A stretch of DNA of 64,000 nt from contig JARDYH010000003.1 of NCBI GenBank assembly GCA_029215795.1, forward strand, positions 103,510,609 through 103,574,608, in the 5' to 3' direction. Below are positions 42,756 through 53,635 of the stretch, piece after piece. A program made the translations under genes and the position numbers. The notes below the pieces were generated by a model. That model made no database searches. It was not told where the DNA came from and was given only the letters and a program-made list of their open reading frames with translations. This DNA comes from Anniella stebbinsi (Eukaryota > Chordata > Lepidosauria > Squamata > Anniellidae). How positions within the stretch are numbered: the first letter of the stretch is position 1; every line of letters starts with the position of its first letter.

Positions 42756-43543
42756 TGTCTCTGTTTCTCCCAGGAGTGCTGGCAGCGAACTTGGAAGTTA
42801 CTCGTTTTCTCTGGGAGCGAAATAATGTTTGGATAAGGAGGGGGCTACTCTTATAAGCTGTCACTCACATTGTAGCATCATCAAAAGGAGGTTGAACTGT
42901 GTCACTCTGTTAGCACATGGGCGTAGTTTACAGGTCAGAAGACCTGTCTGTCAAGTGGCTTAGATTAAGCCAGGCTTCTAGTCTACAAGAGGGGGGGAGC
43001 AAGGGTGAAGAACCCCTGCTAGAGATCATCTTTCAACGCTTGGCCCGAAACTTTTCGTGTTTGGATTCTACTTGCTTGGAGATTTGGGAAGCACTCCGTA
43101 TATGCTTGCTAGGCCTAAGAAGTTTCTTATCTGGGGTCTTGCTTACCTTGGTCAGCTCAGTGTTTCCAGCAGGCTGGGTATGATTGGTGCATGATCGAGC
43201 TGTCTCTGTCGGGCTTCAGGCAGCCCTGTGCCTAGAGCTCTTCCCTTGGGCTCTGGCCCTGTCTTTAAGGAGCCAGCGTATGTGGCGTCTAGAAATGCTC
43301 AGGTAAGATAGGGTCTAACCTTACACTTCTCTCCCCTGAGTGATTGCCTAAAGAATCGCATCAAAACTGGAACCTAAAGCTTTCTGACCGTTATCAGCTT
43401 TAAGTGGTGTGGGTATCAAAAAATGAAACTGTTATGCTTGTAACCGTGTGATTTCGTCAATAAAAGAAGTCTCACCGACATGAGTGTCTTGTCAGTTTGC
43501 CAGTTCGTGAAGGTAAGCCATGGGGAAGGGCAAGCTCACAACA
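42756..43543 (+). mobile_element. Solo LTR (retroviral type) inserted in the DIRS element, 788 bp
   Basis: Ends TG...CA (TGTCTCTGTTTCTCC ... AGCTCACAACA). Flanks ATCATC (42750-42755) and ATAATC (43544-43549) are a 6-bp target duplication with one mismatch. A CTTATAAG box lies near 42856 and AATAAA at 43459-43464, followed by a U5-like GAAGTCTCACCGAC. If the LTR and one duplication are skipped, the DIRS frame runs on without a gap (HKI into ISLQRTLTF), which fixes both boundaries independently. There is no internal viral sequence. It is antisense to the DIRS element. Six-base duplications fit class II-like endogenous retroviruses, but the class is not proven. Confidence 0.8.
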
Positions 43544-43554
43544 ATAATCTTGTG

Positions 43555-44736
43555 TGCCAGGTCGTCGGGAAGAAAGACCCACCCAACGATTGAGTTCAGG
43601 ACCCCACCAATGAATTGAATAGACTATTGGGGAGAAAGACAAGATTTTTTGTAGTTAATGTAAAGTCCCAGCTTCTCCAAGAGGGAGCAGATAAGTTCCA
43701 CCGAGAGTTGCAAACGTTCTTTAGTTGAAGCTACTAAAAACCAGTCATCAAGGTAGGGGTAAACCCCTATTAGGCCTCGCAACCTGAGACTGGCACATAC
43801 CACTGCCATGCACTTAGAAAAAACCTTTGGGGCCGTTGCAAGACCAAAAGGAAGAGTGGTATACTGGTATATGGAGTTTCCAACAACAAAACGAAGGTAT
43901 TTACGGTATGGATGGTTGATTGCTTTGTGAAAATAAGCATCACGAAGATCGGTGGAAGCGAACCAAGCCCCTCTTGAGAGAAGCGGCAAAACAGTAGCAA
44001 GTGAAATCATATGAAACTTTCTTGTAAAAAGTTAAGTATTGCGAAGGCAAAGGTCCATGATGGGACAAAGTCCTCCATCCCGCTGGGGAACCGTGAAGTA
44101 TCTCGAGTAAAACCCTTCTCGATAACGATTCCAGGGAACATGCTCAATGGCCCCTTTGCAGAGAGGCATGTCGACCTCCACTAGTAAAGCCGGGTTTTGA
44201 GGAATTGCCTTCACAGTGCCCAAGGGAGGCATACCAGCCTATATCCCTTTCTCAATAATCGAGAACACCCAAGTGTCTGAGGTAATTGTCAACCACTGGG
44301 AGAGGAACAGGGCCAGTCTATCTAGGAAAAGAAGTGGCCTTTCCGGATGCAGAAGCGTAGGCCAGTCAAAGGCAACGGCGAAATGGACCTTCCGGCTTAC
44401 GGAATGAAGTCTTACCCTTTGTGGGAAGAAATAATTTCCTTTGGTTGCATTACTATTGTCGGTACAAAGACTGCTGCTGTTGCTGAGGATGTTGAGCTTG
44501 CGGGAAAGGAAAACAAGATCAAGACTATCGACATTAGGGTTGATAATGGGGCTGGGCAAACCCCATCCTATGTGCAGTCGTACGAGCCTTTGTACTGCAT
44601 CTAGCGCATCATCAGTCTTATCACTGAATAAACCTAACCCGTCAAACGGCAAATCCTCTATCCTTGAACGTGTCTCATGTGCCAGCCCCGCTGAGCAGAG
44701 CCAAGCATGCCTCTGAAGAGCAACTGCTGCAATCAA
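43555..44736 (-). pseudogene. DIRS Gag end and reverse transcriptase, broken
   Basis: 44736-44239 reads ALQRHAWLCSAGLAHETRSR and EDLPFDGLGLFSDKTD, a conserved stretch just before the DIRS reverse transcriptase. 44232-44032 has KAIPQNPALLVEVDMPLCKG and RYFTVPQRDGGLCPIMDL. 44010-43624 has the catalytic core: WFASTDLRDAYFHKAI (first Asp), YQYTTLPFGLATAPKVF and VYPYLDDWFLV (catalytic DD in the DIRS-typical YLDDW form). A TAG follows SPQ at 43623. The frame then continues with SIQFIGGVLNS up to the LTR insertion at 43543. Confidence 0.88.
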
Positions 44737-44893
44737 GGATTTTGAACTACAGTCTACTTGATGCCTAGATGTATAGATTTGCTGTCAAGGCAACTTTAGT
44801 GCTTTGTTGCAAAATAAACGTGCCAATTTTTGGTTGTCCTCTGGGAGATGTTCCACTAATTTCCCTATTTTATCCCACTTGGCCACCTGGTAG

Positions 44894-46500
44894 TTAGATA
44901 CTTGAAGTCCGAAAGCAATTGATGAGTACATTGTACAAACCCTCTAATCTCTTGGTAGCAGGAGGCATAGAGGAAGGAGACTTCCATGACTGCTTAATGG
45001 TGTCGAGTAGGGCCGGTAACATTGGTATAGAAACTGGATGAGAACTATCTGTAGCGACAGAATCAAACACATGGTCCTGGACCACTGGAGCCGCCTGTTG
45101 CACCTGGAGACCCAAAGCTTGAGCCATTCTTGAAATCTGGTCAGAAACTGCCCCAAGTCCTCTGATGGCGAGAGGGCATCGTGAGAAATCACCTCAGCAT
45201 CCGGGGATGTGATCGAAGGCTGTACTGAGGAAGACAATGAAGACTCGGAGCAGTAATCCTCCAGATCAGAGAGGGGAGAGTCCCGCACTCATGGGTCTGA
45301 AGTCAGTTGCACCTGTAATGCCACTTCACCTATAGGAGGGATGAGGCTTCGGGGCTCTGGCATCGAAACTCGTGGTGGAGTTGCATCCTGCACCATGCAA
45401 TTGCGCTGGTACCCGTTGCGCTGGTACCGTGTGGGCTATCGACCGATTGTAGAATCAGGTGAGGAGGAAAATGTGGTTCCTCATGTTGAACCCTATGGTC
45501 CTCTCTCAACGATACTGAATGGTGACACTGCCGATAATCTGGTGGCAGATCATAATGCCGGATGTCATAGCGCCTGTCAGTGCGCAGATCATGCTCCCAA
45601 TAACTCGGTCTATAGGAAGATTGGCCCCAGTCGGAGCATCTATCCCATTCCAGTGGAGATCTGGACCTTTCCCTGGATCGGGATCTATAATAGTAATCCG
45701 CTCTGGAAGAGTGAGCTGAGAACATGGATTTGGGAGATCCGTGCCTGTAATCCCTCTCATATCCTCCATGACGAGGGGGCAAAGTGGGCAGAGGTTGTGG
45801 GGATGATTCTCAAATCTCCCCTTCCAACACTGAAGTAGGGGGCTGCTGGTCTTGAGGTGGGATGTCTCTCGCCATTGGAATAGGCGAATGTAACAGAGGG
45901 GGCAAAGGCGCTACCCCTAATGGTACCGATGGGCGAAAAGGAGACTGGAGGTCTTGCAACGGTACCGATAAAGGAACCATGTTGATACGGTGCAGAGGAG
46001 AAGTCTTGACATTGACTGGTGAAATCTCAGTATCGACTGAGTCAGTCAGCGGTGGGGCCTCTGGACGAAGGGGGAGTGGCAAACTTGGTACAGGAGTTTC
46101 CTCAGCCCCTTGAGTCTTTTTCTTCCCTCCGCTGACACGTTGCTCCCATGCTTGGCTGTTTTTGTCTTTTTTGAGATCTTTCTCGCAAGAGATAAAGCAA
46201 CCAATCAGCCAGGTGAAGGGGGCTGTTGTGAGCCTCACCCTCCTAAAGCAAAGGCGAGGGAGGGGAGCGTACCACGGAAGCCATAGCAGGCTGATGTCCT
46301 GTGGAAGTATCCACTGCGTGAAGAGCTTTACTCCACAGTATTGCCTTAAGTCTGTCTGATCTATGCCATCTAGTCTGCTTGGAAAAGCTTGTTAGAAATG
46401 GCAAGACTCGTCGACATGCCCCTCTCCTAAAAGCAAATTAGGCACAGGGAATGTCCATCAGACAGGGGCCACTTACTCCCACATTTAGTACATTTTTGAA
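44894..46500 (-). pseudogene. DIRS Gag-like region, broken
   Basis: It starts with a cysteine-rich block (about 46500-46390) reading CGSKWPLSDGH and LCLIC with further Cys residues after a stop, like the zinc-binding N terminus of DIRS Gag. Next is a Lys/Pro-rich part (46238-45810: CEKDLKKDKNSQAWEQ). An Arg/Ser/Tyr-rich stretch follows (45782-45330: YYYRSRSRERSRSP), then an acidic segment (45288-44894: SPSEDLGQF, MAQALGLQVQQAAPV). Each block is in a different frame, so several frameshifts separate them. The assignment rests on order and composition rather than one diagnostic motif. Confidence 0.65.
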
Positions 46501-46829
46501 ACGGGGCCCAGAAGGCCATGCGCCCCTGAAGACAACCGCGGGATCGCAGATGCGAGTCCTGAATGGAAGAAACAGAAAAGTCCCAGATTGAAATGAAGAT
46601 GGAAGTACATATTTAAAACAAAATTGAAGAAGAACAAACACCTCTAGAGAAAAACTGTCTCAAAAATGAAGAGAAGCTCCAAAAACGATGCTGCCACGAT
46701 GGCGGTTGAAAGAGAACTGAGGGGAATGGGCGGGAACCTCTTAGTCATGCGCCCTACGCAGTGGGGGAGGGGTTCCCGCCCAAAACGCCTCAGCTACAGA
46801 AGTCCCCCAAACGAGGCTCCGAGCAGGGG

Positions 46830-47680
46830 CCACAAAGAACAAGGCTTTCTTCCTCTACAGGATTTATACCTGTTCTACAGACATCAATAGCCCCCCTGGC
46901 AGGTGCACTGGTTTCCACAGGAAACACAGTATCACTAACATTGATATAACTACCTGAAAAACAAACTACTGCCACGTAATTCAAGTCATATGAATCATCA
47001 AATTTCATCACGGATGCTGAGAATAAGATGAGTTTAGGTGGGGCTTATAATCAGTCGGATTATATTATACACTATTCTGATCTGAAAGCCTTAATGACAG
47101 GTGTTCCTTTAGTTTCTTAATACAACTCAGAGGGCTGGCACAGATGTAACATCTGTCCTCTGCTAAGTGTTGTTAAACCGGGCTGCCATGGGAACATCTT
47201 TCTTCCTCATGGCCCCTCGTCAACTTGGATCAAATTCCCCACTCTCTCCTTAGCTGTGATTAAACAGTTTGTCAGCCCTTGCAGGAATTAGACATGAGGC
47301 TAACTGTGGTTTCCTTAAACAAAGACTGGAAGCCCCTGCCGGGAGGGAGCACATACTCCTGAGGACAGTTCCTGCAATTAATAGGGAACCAAGCCTACAA
47401 TTGAATAGCTCCATATTGTGAAAGTTAACTTTCAGGTCTTATATGAATAAAGAACCCATTTAAAAATTTTCACTGACTGGACAACTGAAATAATACTACA
47501 TTATTTGTAGTATTATTGTTTTAAATTGCACTGCCTGTTACATTGCCAGAACATGGCTCCATATTTTTGACTTCCAGGAACAAGAATAACACATTGATAC
47601 ACATTAATTACAAACTTAGCTCCTAAGTATTTTTGTTGGGATATGTACTTTCTAAGAATGTTAGTGTGTATGACCATAGG
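46830..47680. other. No recognised feature
   Basis: Unique-looking intron sequence. Short frames are without support. Confidence 0.35.
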
Positions 47681-47681
47681 T

Positions 47682-47813
47682 CAGGGGTGGGCAAGTTGTG
47701 GCACTCCAGATGTTTTGGCCAACAAGTCCCATCATCCCTCACTATTGGCTAGTGCTGATGGGATTGGCAGACCAAAGCATCTGGAGAGCCACTAGATGCC
47801 TACACCTACTCTA
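47682..47813. mobile_element. hAT-like MITE (CAGGGGTGGGCAA end)
   Basis: Left CAGGGGTGGGCAAGTTGTGG then CACTCCAGATG. The right arm reversed reads GTGGCTCTCCAGATGC. The centre aagtcccatcatccctcact is typical of a very common sauropsid palindromic MITE. The right end is decayed, and a clean 8-bp duplication was not found. Confidence 0.65.
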
Positions 47814-47875
47814 GGGTGATGAATGATAGGACAGAAAGTAATAAAATGGCCTTTACCAACATGCTGAAAAGTATC

Positions 47876-48240
47876 ACAGAATTATAGAATATAGAATAGT
47901 AGAGTCGGAAGGGGCCTGCTCAATGCAGGAACCCCCTGCTCAATGCAGAATCTACCTTAAAAGCATCCCTGACAGATGGTTGTCCAGCTGCCTCTTGAAG
48001 GCCTCTAGTGTGGGAGAGCCCACGACCTCCCTAGGTAATTGGTTCCATTGTCGTATTGCTCTAACAGTCTGGAAGTTTTTTCTGATGTCCAGCCGGAATC
48101 TGGCTTCCTGTAACTTGAGCCCATTATTCCGTGTCCTGCATTCTGGGTTGATCGAGAAGAGATCCTGGCCCTCCTCTGTGTGACAACCTTTCAAGTATTT
48201 GAAGAGTGCTATCATGTCTCCCCTCAATGAGCAGTCACAT
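47876..48240 (-). mobile_element. CR1 LINE 3' end with ORF2 C terminus
   Basis: The minus-strand frame 48227-47952 reads MRGDMIALFKYLKG, EGQDLFSINPECRTRNNGL, FRLDIRKNF and QLDNHLSGML, the usual CR1 ORF2 C terminus. The 3' end has CCTTCCGACTCTAC and ATTCTAT. A small duplication of GAACCCCCTGCTCAATGCAG-like sequence occurs at about 47917-47950. 5'-truncated. Confidence 0.88.
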
Positions 48241-48546
48241 AACTAGGGAGCTGAGTAGAAACATACTTAGAAGTATACATATTCTGTTTATGCTGGAACT
48301 GTCTGGTCACTTCTATTTGTTTTTCCTTAAACTTGGCAATGATGCTAGTATAGTATATCACATTTCCACAAGAAGTTCATAACTGTTCTAGCATCATACA
48401 GCATGCTATCCAATTAGGTTATTCAGGAAAATTACTTAAAAATTTTGTATACATCTTCTGAACTGATAAAGACCTGGAAATAATAATTTCTCTCTAGTAC
48501 TAACTTTGACTCGTTGGAATAATTGATACGTAAGAGTGGCACTTAC

Positions 48547-48660
48547 TCTTTTCTGTTCCTTGATATATTCCAGCAATTCTTCTCTTGTTTGTTTTACAGC
48601 TTCTTCTATAGCCTTTTCACCTTTCTGTTGTTCTTCTCTGATAGTTGCTTTTACAATAAA
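48547..48660 (-). CDS. CCDC91: CCDC91 internal exon (coiled coil), 38 codons
   Basis: The minus strand has an acceptor (cttacaacag), then FIVKATIREEQQKGEK..., then EEAVKQTREELLEYIKEQKR and a consensus GTAAGT donor. The exon is 114 bp, phase 0 on both sides. It matches the VKAAI-EEQ...AVEEAVKRTRDELIEYIKEQKR block of vertebrate CCDC91, which supports orthology strongly. The first two residues (FI) differ from the mammalian ET. The exon stands alone between a 12.8-kb intron upstream and a 32.9-kb intron downstream, both packed with transposons. Confidence 0.92.
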
Positions 48661-48664
48661 CTGT

Positions 48665-49754
48665 TGTAAGAAAATAATAGGGTTACAGCTATTGATGGTG
48701 CTAAATTTCATAATTATTTGGCTTCTTGGTTAAAAGTTGTGCGTTTGTCATGCTTACCTTTGTAGCAAGCTTAGATCGCTGTCTTACAATTTGTTATTAA
48801 TTTCAGAATACATTGCTAGATTTGGAGCATGTGCAATCTGCAGCTAAATTATATCATTTCTGTGCATGTGCAGAAGGAAGTGTGATGGTGTCATTTTAAC
48901 TGTTCAGGGACATGTTGGTATCTGAACTCCTTCCACAAATCAATAATGCTCAAAGAAACAGCCACACAGGCTGTATACACCTCCTTATACTGATTCATAT
49001 CTCTCTCCTCCGTATATCAATTGGTGAGTGACATCAAGTAAACTTTACATAAAGAGGCCACATGGATACAACCAATCAGAGATGGGCAACATGTAATTCC
49101 AAGCAACAGCTCCCAAGATGCAGTTTGATATTATGCATATGCAAAAAGTCAGGACTTCTGTATCTGGTGTTCTGTATTGGGCAGGATGATGGTAATCTAA
49201 GTGCAAAGGGCTCCTCTATATTTCCATTGTCATGGACAGATAACTATCTGGTGGGGCTTTAGCCTTACTGGGATTCAGAGCCTCTGCAGGGGAGGAAGAG
49301 TGATTAAGATGATCCATGCTAGGAGCTTAAAGGGTCTGAATGGGTTCTTGACAGTTTTGGGGGATTTTCCTACCACAACAGGCAATTCTTTTAAAGCTCT
49401 GATTGACCGCTGAAATGGGAAATGACCAAGATTACCTAATCGCTCCAAAGTACCTTCTGTTGTTGAGTAGAGCCAAATGAGCTCCCTGGTTTTCAAGGGA
49501 GCTGGGGATGATGAAACAAGTGGGATGATTGGCAGAAAACCTGGAATACGTGTGATTGGACAGAAGCTATTTAAAGGTCTAATTTGTGGTGATGGCAGAA
49601 AAGAAATAATTCTTTTCTACCACCATTGTGTCTGCACCTACTGTCCAACTGTCTTTTCAAATGGTCAAAGGCTAATAACATTCTTGTCCATGAGACAAAA
49701 ACATAATCACTTGATAGCCCATTGGCCCCAATCCGTAGGACCCTTCATGTCGTA
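48665..49754. other. No gene; unassigned intron sequence
   Basis: The frame 49496-49275 (minus) has a LINE-like basic C-terminal flavour (GKSPKTVKNPFRPFK) but no diagnostic motif. The rest is unrecognised. Confidence 0.3.
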
Positions 49755-50170
49755 AATAAAGGATGTCACTCAAGAATGCAGATAGCAGTGTCCGATGAAA
49801 CAGTCCGTTGGTAAAAGCTGAGGTTGCAGTCCGAAGCCGAGTTGAACAATCTTAGAATCACAAAGCGTTGAAGAGTCATCATAAGTCCATCTGGTGAAAA
49901 CCAAGGTTGCAGGGAAACGCGGAAGAATAATCAGTTCAAAGGTCAGAACAAGTCCAGGCACAAATCACGAAGCTGGGAAACACATGATAAGGCACGGCAC
50001 CAGATACGAGAGTTGCTTCCAGCGATCTGACTGAGCGCTGGCCAGACTTTTATAGGGAGTGAACTAATTAGTAATTGCCGTCAGCTGCATTGGATTCCAT
50101 CTGGTCTTTAACTGCTTCCATGAAGCGCCGTTCCCTCAACACTTCCAGGCTCAGCTGTTCCTACTCTCCT
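49755..50170 (-). mobile_element. LTR-like fragment with TATA box
   Basis: On the minus strand, CCCTATAAAAG (50047-50057) is followed by CTGGCCAGCGCTCAGTC and a long pyrimidine-rich, exon-like stretch of the kind found in R-U5 of Gypsy-type LTRs. No terminal TG/CA pair, duplication or internal region was identified. Confidence 0.3.
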
Positions 50171-50204
50171 GCTGATCCCTTAATTGACACACAACACCTC
50201 TCAA

Positions 50205-50400
50205 TTTCAGAAGATGGTGCTGAGGACTGCTATTCAATGTCATGGCCATTGGCCTATGGTGTCCCCCAGGGTTCTAACTTGATCAACATGCTATTTAACA
50301 TATAGATAAAACTGCTGGGAGAGGCCACCTAGGGTTTGAGGGTCATCAGCATCAGTGATCTGATGGCACCCAACTCTATCTCTCCTTTTCATTGAAATCC
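50205..50400 (+). mobile_element. L2-type LINE reverse transcriptase fragment
   Basis: The frame reads YGVPQGSNLINMLFNI then a stop, IKLLGEA and a decayed region where YADDTQLYLS is expected (ISDLMAPNSISPFH after a frameshift). It is a short internal fragment without a 3' end, so it is probably part of an older, broken LINE. Confidence 0.7.
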
Positions 50401-50759
50401 AATCAGCTATGAATCACAATGGGTGATCATTACCATCTAGAATGAATATATGAAGTAGCCTTGTTTTGCTAATCTATGACCCTAATAAAATTATTAGTCA
50501 TGATGGGCATGGGTCAAGGGTAGCCTTTATTCACCTAATAACACATTCATTGTATAAAATAAATGCTGAAAATACAGTAATACGTGTTTACCGCTTCATC
50601 TGACATTTTTTATCCAATTGGGTCCTAAGAGGGCTCAAATTGATCAAAAAAGATCCGCAATGTATTGAAATATTTTTGAGAGCACCACTGAAAAGAGAAA
50701 AGAACAGATAATGAAAAGCCTGTAAATCAAGCTGTTGGACAAGGCTGATTAGATTTAAA

Positions 50760-51031
50760 GTGACCTTCTCTTCTGCCGCTCCCAGACTGTGGAATGGCCT
50801 GCCGGGAGAGATTCGTCAACTTAATAGCCTCTTTGACTTTAAAAAAGCCATAAAGACCAATCTCTTCCGGCAGGCCTACCCAGATGAATTTTAATTGTTT
50901 TATTGGTATTTTAATAATGTATTAGTTTTATGTGCTTTTAAAACAGTTTTATGTATTTTATATTTGATGTTGTTCCCCGCCTCGATCCGGAGGGAGAGGC
51001 AGGTAATAAATAAATAAATAAATAAATAAAT
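50760..51031 (+). mobile_element. L2-A LINE 3' end
   Basis: CTTCTCTTCTGCCGCTCCC through a C terminus equivalent to LFRQAYPDEF, stop, 3' UTR, the CCCCGCCTCGATCCGGAGGG hairpin and an (AAAT)n tail at about 51003-51031. 5'-truncated. Confidence 0.85.
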
Positions 51032-51087
51032 GTATTATTATTATCATTTTGGTTGTGGTTTTCAGAATTGTTTCCATCTTTTCATAC

Positions 51088-51165
51088 ACTTAACAATCCA
51101 ATCCAATGCATGTCTACTCAGAAGCACCATTGAACTCAGTGTGTATATAGGATTGTACCCTTACT
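51088..51165. mobile_element. MITE-2 copy (diverged)
   Basis: Left AATCCAATGCATGTCTACTC and right TATATAGGATTGTACCCTT with aagcaccattgaactcagtg in the centre. This is the longer, AGTAAGTCCCATTGA-type variant of MITE-2. Confidence 0.6.
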
Positions 51166-51169
51166 CTCT

Positions 51170-53635
51170 TATTCCCATACTTTAAATGACTGTCTCCCTA
51201 GGGAAGTTTAGAAAATCTATTTTTCTCTTACAGGAAAGATGATGAAAGGGGAGGGGAATCATACTAATTGCCTTTTCATAAAGAAGCAGAAAACCAGTCT
51301 CAGTTATGCCAACTTCCCTGTTTTGCACAATGTACAGTAAATGTGCTCTTGCTAAACCATTTATAAGAAGCAGAAGGCTTGAAGCCAAGTCACCTGTGGG
51401 TTATATAGGCCACAAGTCTGCTCAATCTCTTCTGAAAAAGAAATAAACAAATACCTTTATTTTGCAACACATGGCTATTACCTCATTACTGGCTTAAGAG
51501 TTGCAATCACATTAGAAAGTAGAACGTTTTTGTACTTGTGAGATTCACAACTAACTGTAACAGTAGGTAAAATAAAGACACATCAAAACATATGATCAAT
51601 CATTCCAAATATCACTTTCTTTGTCATATTAGTTCCCAGAGACATAGCATTTAGTGACTATCTGAATGTTTAGGCACATGGGGGAAAGTACACAGCTGTG
51701 TGCCGTTTGGAAGAACTAGTGCCTCCATTGTCAACATGACCACAGCGATTTGCATGATTGTAGCCCCCATTTTCTGAGCCTCTGTGGTCACACAACTTGC
51801 AGTGCTTACATGAACGTTCTCCCATACAGAGGTGCAGGTTCTCACCAACAGCTAGTTTATGTGGGTTTGCTAGGCTATGAACCTGGCAGAAGCCCTATAC
51901 TGTCTCAAGGTGCTTATGTGAGGGCCACCATTATGTCTGAACTGAGCCTAGATATTGCACCAATCAAGTGATAGAGGGTGAACAGGTGCACTGGTCAATA
52001 AATAACAAAAATAAACATGAAAAGAAGGCTTGTAAAGCACATAAAATAACCTCCTGCTGAATGGCTAAACTGAAATGCCTTATCCAAGAAATGCCTGAAC
52101 ACGCAGTAGTGTGAAAATTTATAAAACGTACGTCACAATAAACACTGAGTGTTAAAATATTAGGAAAAAGTAATACTTAATTTAGAGGTTTTATGTCCTT
52201 TTTTCCTGAAGTTAGGAGCAAATAAAAAATCCTCAAATAACCCTTTGCATCTTTGTCCTAAATTAAACTGTAAAGTCACTAGGAAAGTCACACTTTGCAA
52301 ACTGCACTGGAATCTTCAATTATAATCAGATTCCAAATGTCAACAGGATACAGGACTAAACTATAGTACATGTAAATCCTGGAAATTCAGGCAATTATAT
52401 TCATCTGTTCTATTCTTGTCAGACTGTAATCCTATACATGGGTAGGAATGTATGGATTTTGCAAAATCTGTCTCCGTTTTGCAGATGGTCAAGTCCCTTT
52501 TGTTCCATCGTCTGTTCATTGATGGAATTGGATTTTTTTCAATTTCCTGAATTTGCACAGAAAGGATTTGGCACACAAGGACCATAAACCAAACAACCAG
52601 TTCCTCAAGGCTCCTCAGATCTTGAGGAACTGGCAGTTTGGTTACCACCCTTGTGCACCAGATCCTTTATGAGCACTTTCAGGGCCCAGCATCAGAGAGG
52701 AGTGGAGGGAAGTCTCCCGCAGCCCCGATCACATGACCAGGTGAGCGATCCACCGAGAACAGCAGCAGCGAGGCCACGAGTGCCTGTCACTCCCGAAGCC
52801 TGTAAGTCCTTCCTTCCCTGGCAAGGCATTCTGGGAGTTGTAGGACTTTTCTGCATTGATGCAAAGGCTGTGCATGATGTGGCGGCTGCTCTACAAAATG
52901 GCCGCCGAAGCCTTGGAATTCCAAGGCTGAGGCCAAATCATGCACAACCCTACAAAAAACATAAGGGCTCATATATGTTTAACCCTCCAAGGTGTCAAGC
53001 ACCATCTTCTTCTTTGTCTAAGTTCTGTTAGCAATTGGAAGACATTTCTCTTCCAAATTTAGTCATCAGCTGTTTTGGCTTTTTGTATTTGTCTTTGCTG
53101 CTATTTTAAATTGATTGTAAATGCATTTCAGTGATTGGTTATTGTTTTCATGTTTTGCAAGGTGCTTGAAGTGACTATTTTGGGAAGGAAAAGTGTGGTA
53201 TACATTTCTTAAATACATATTTGTTTGGATTCAGGAAACCTTAAGGACTGCCTGCTCCTATATGGACTTAACCATATCTTGAGATATTTCTTAGAGGCCT
53301 TGTCATAGGTCCCACTAAAGTTTGCAGTGCCAACTGAAGGTTACCTGAAACAGGGCCACCTTGACAAGGGCACCAACATTGTAGGGCTCCCTCCCTGAGG
53401 AAGGTGCTCCACCTTCTCTCTGTGTTTAGCAGAAAACAAAGGCTGTGCTTTGCCAGAGGATCTTTGAGATCTTCCAAGTTGAATGTTTGTGTTTTTTCTG
53501 TTGTTTAATTAATTAATTATTGGTTTCTGTTGTGCTCTATTCATTCATAAAGTTTTTTATTCAGTATTTTAATTTGGATTTCATATTAGTGATTTATCCT
53601 TCTGCATTTAAGCCATTTCCTATTTTGTTTCATTA
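51170..53635. other. No gene; unassigned intron sequence
   Basis: A GC-richer stretch at 52660-52960 encodes open frames (52651-53031 plus) without recognisable domains. A TAGGAATG...CAACCCTA pair at 52443-52952 looks hAT-like but has no target duplication. The rest is AT-rich and unrecognised. Confidence 0.3.

Larger units (their letters stand above)
41014..46825 (-). mobile_element. DIRS-type tyrosine-recombinase retrotransposon, decayed
   Basis: Order on the minus strand: Gag-like zinc-finger and serine/arginine-rich region, reverse transcriptase with YLDDW, RNase H, and a remnant of a tyrosine recombinase. The terminal repeats are inverted, not direct: 41076-41220 is the reverse complement, with substitutions, of about 46690-46822 (shared GGAACCCCTCCCCC, CCCATTCCCCTCAG and CATCGTGG). 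A second hairpin, 41014-41075 against 41296-41356 (GCAGGTTGCTTACCTGTAAC...), fits the internal complementary region of DIRS elements. There is no aspartic protease or integrase. The element lies in the CCDC91 last intron in gene orientation and is interrupted by a solo LTR at 42756-43543. Confidence 0.88.
15662..48546 (-). other. CCDC91: CCDC91 last intron, about 32.9 kb
   Basis: This is the interval between the GTAAGT donor after the 48547-48660 exon and the acceptor before the terminal exon. It holds, in plus-strand order, MITEs, a dead CR1, LTR-like sequence, two SINEs, hAT elements, L2 tails, a 700-bp palindrome, a DIRS element and CR1 tails, listed separately. I found no additional coding exon inside it, but very short or poorly conserved alternative exons cannot be excluded by eye. 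Confidence 0.85.

Noticed and set aside
43624..44010. The reverse transcriptase with YLDDW as part of a Gypsy or retroviral element
   Set aside because: Neighbouring domains (DIRS-like Gag, RNase H followed by the GDAF..PW spacer, HxxR recombinase) and inverted termini point to DIRS. There is no protease or integrase.
45330..45838. A 165-codon plus-strand frame and the Arg/Ser-rich minus frame as a host SR protein
   Set aside because: They lie inside the DIRS element between its terminal repeat and reverse transcriptase. The SR-rich stretch belongs to the Gag-like region.
52443..52952. A TAGGAATG / CAACCCTA pair as a third hAT element
   Set aside because: Flanking 8-mers (TACATGGG and CAAAAAAC) do not match, and the end similarity is limited to a few bases.
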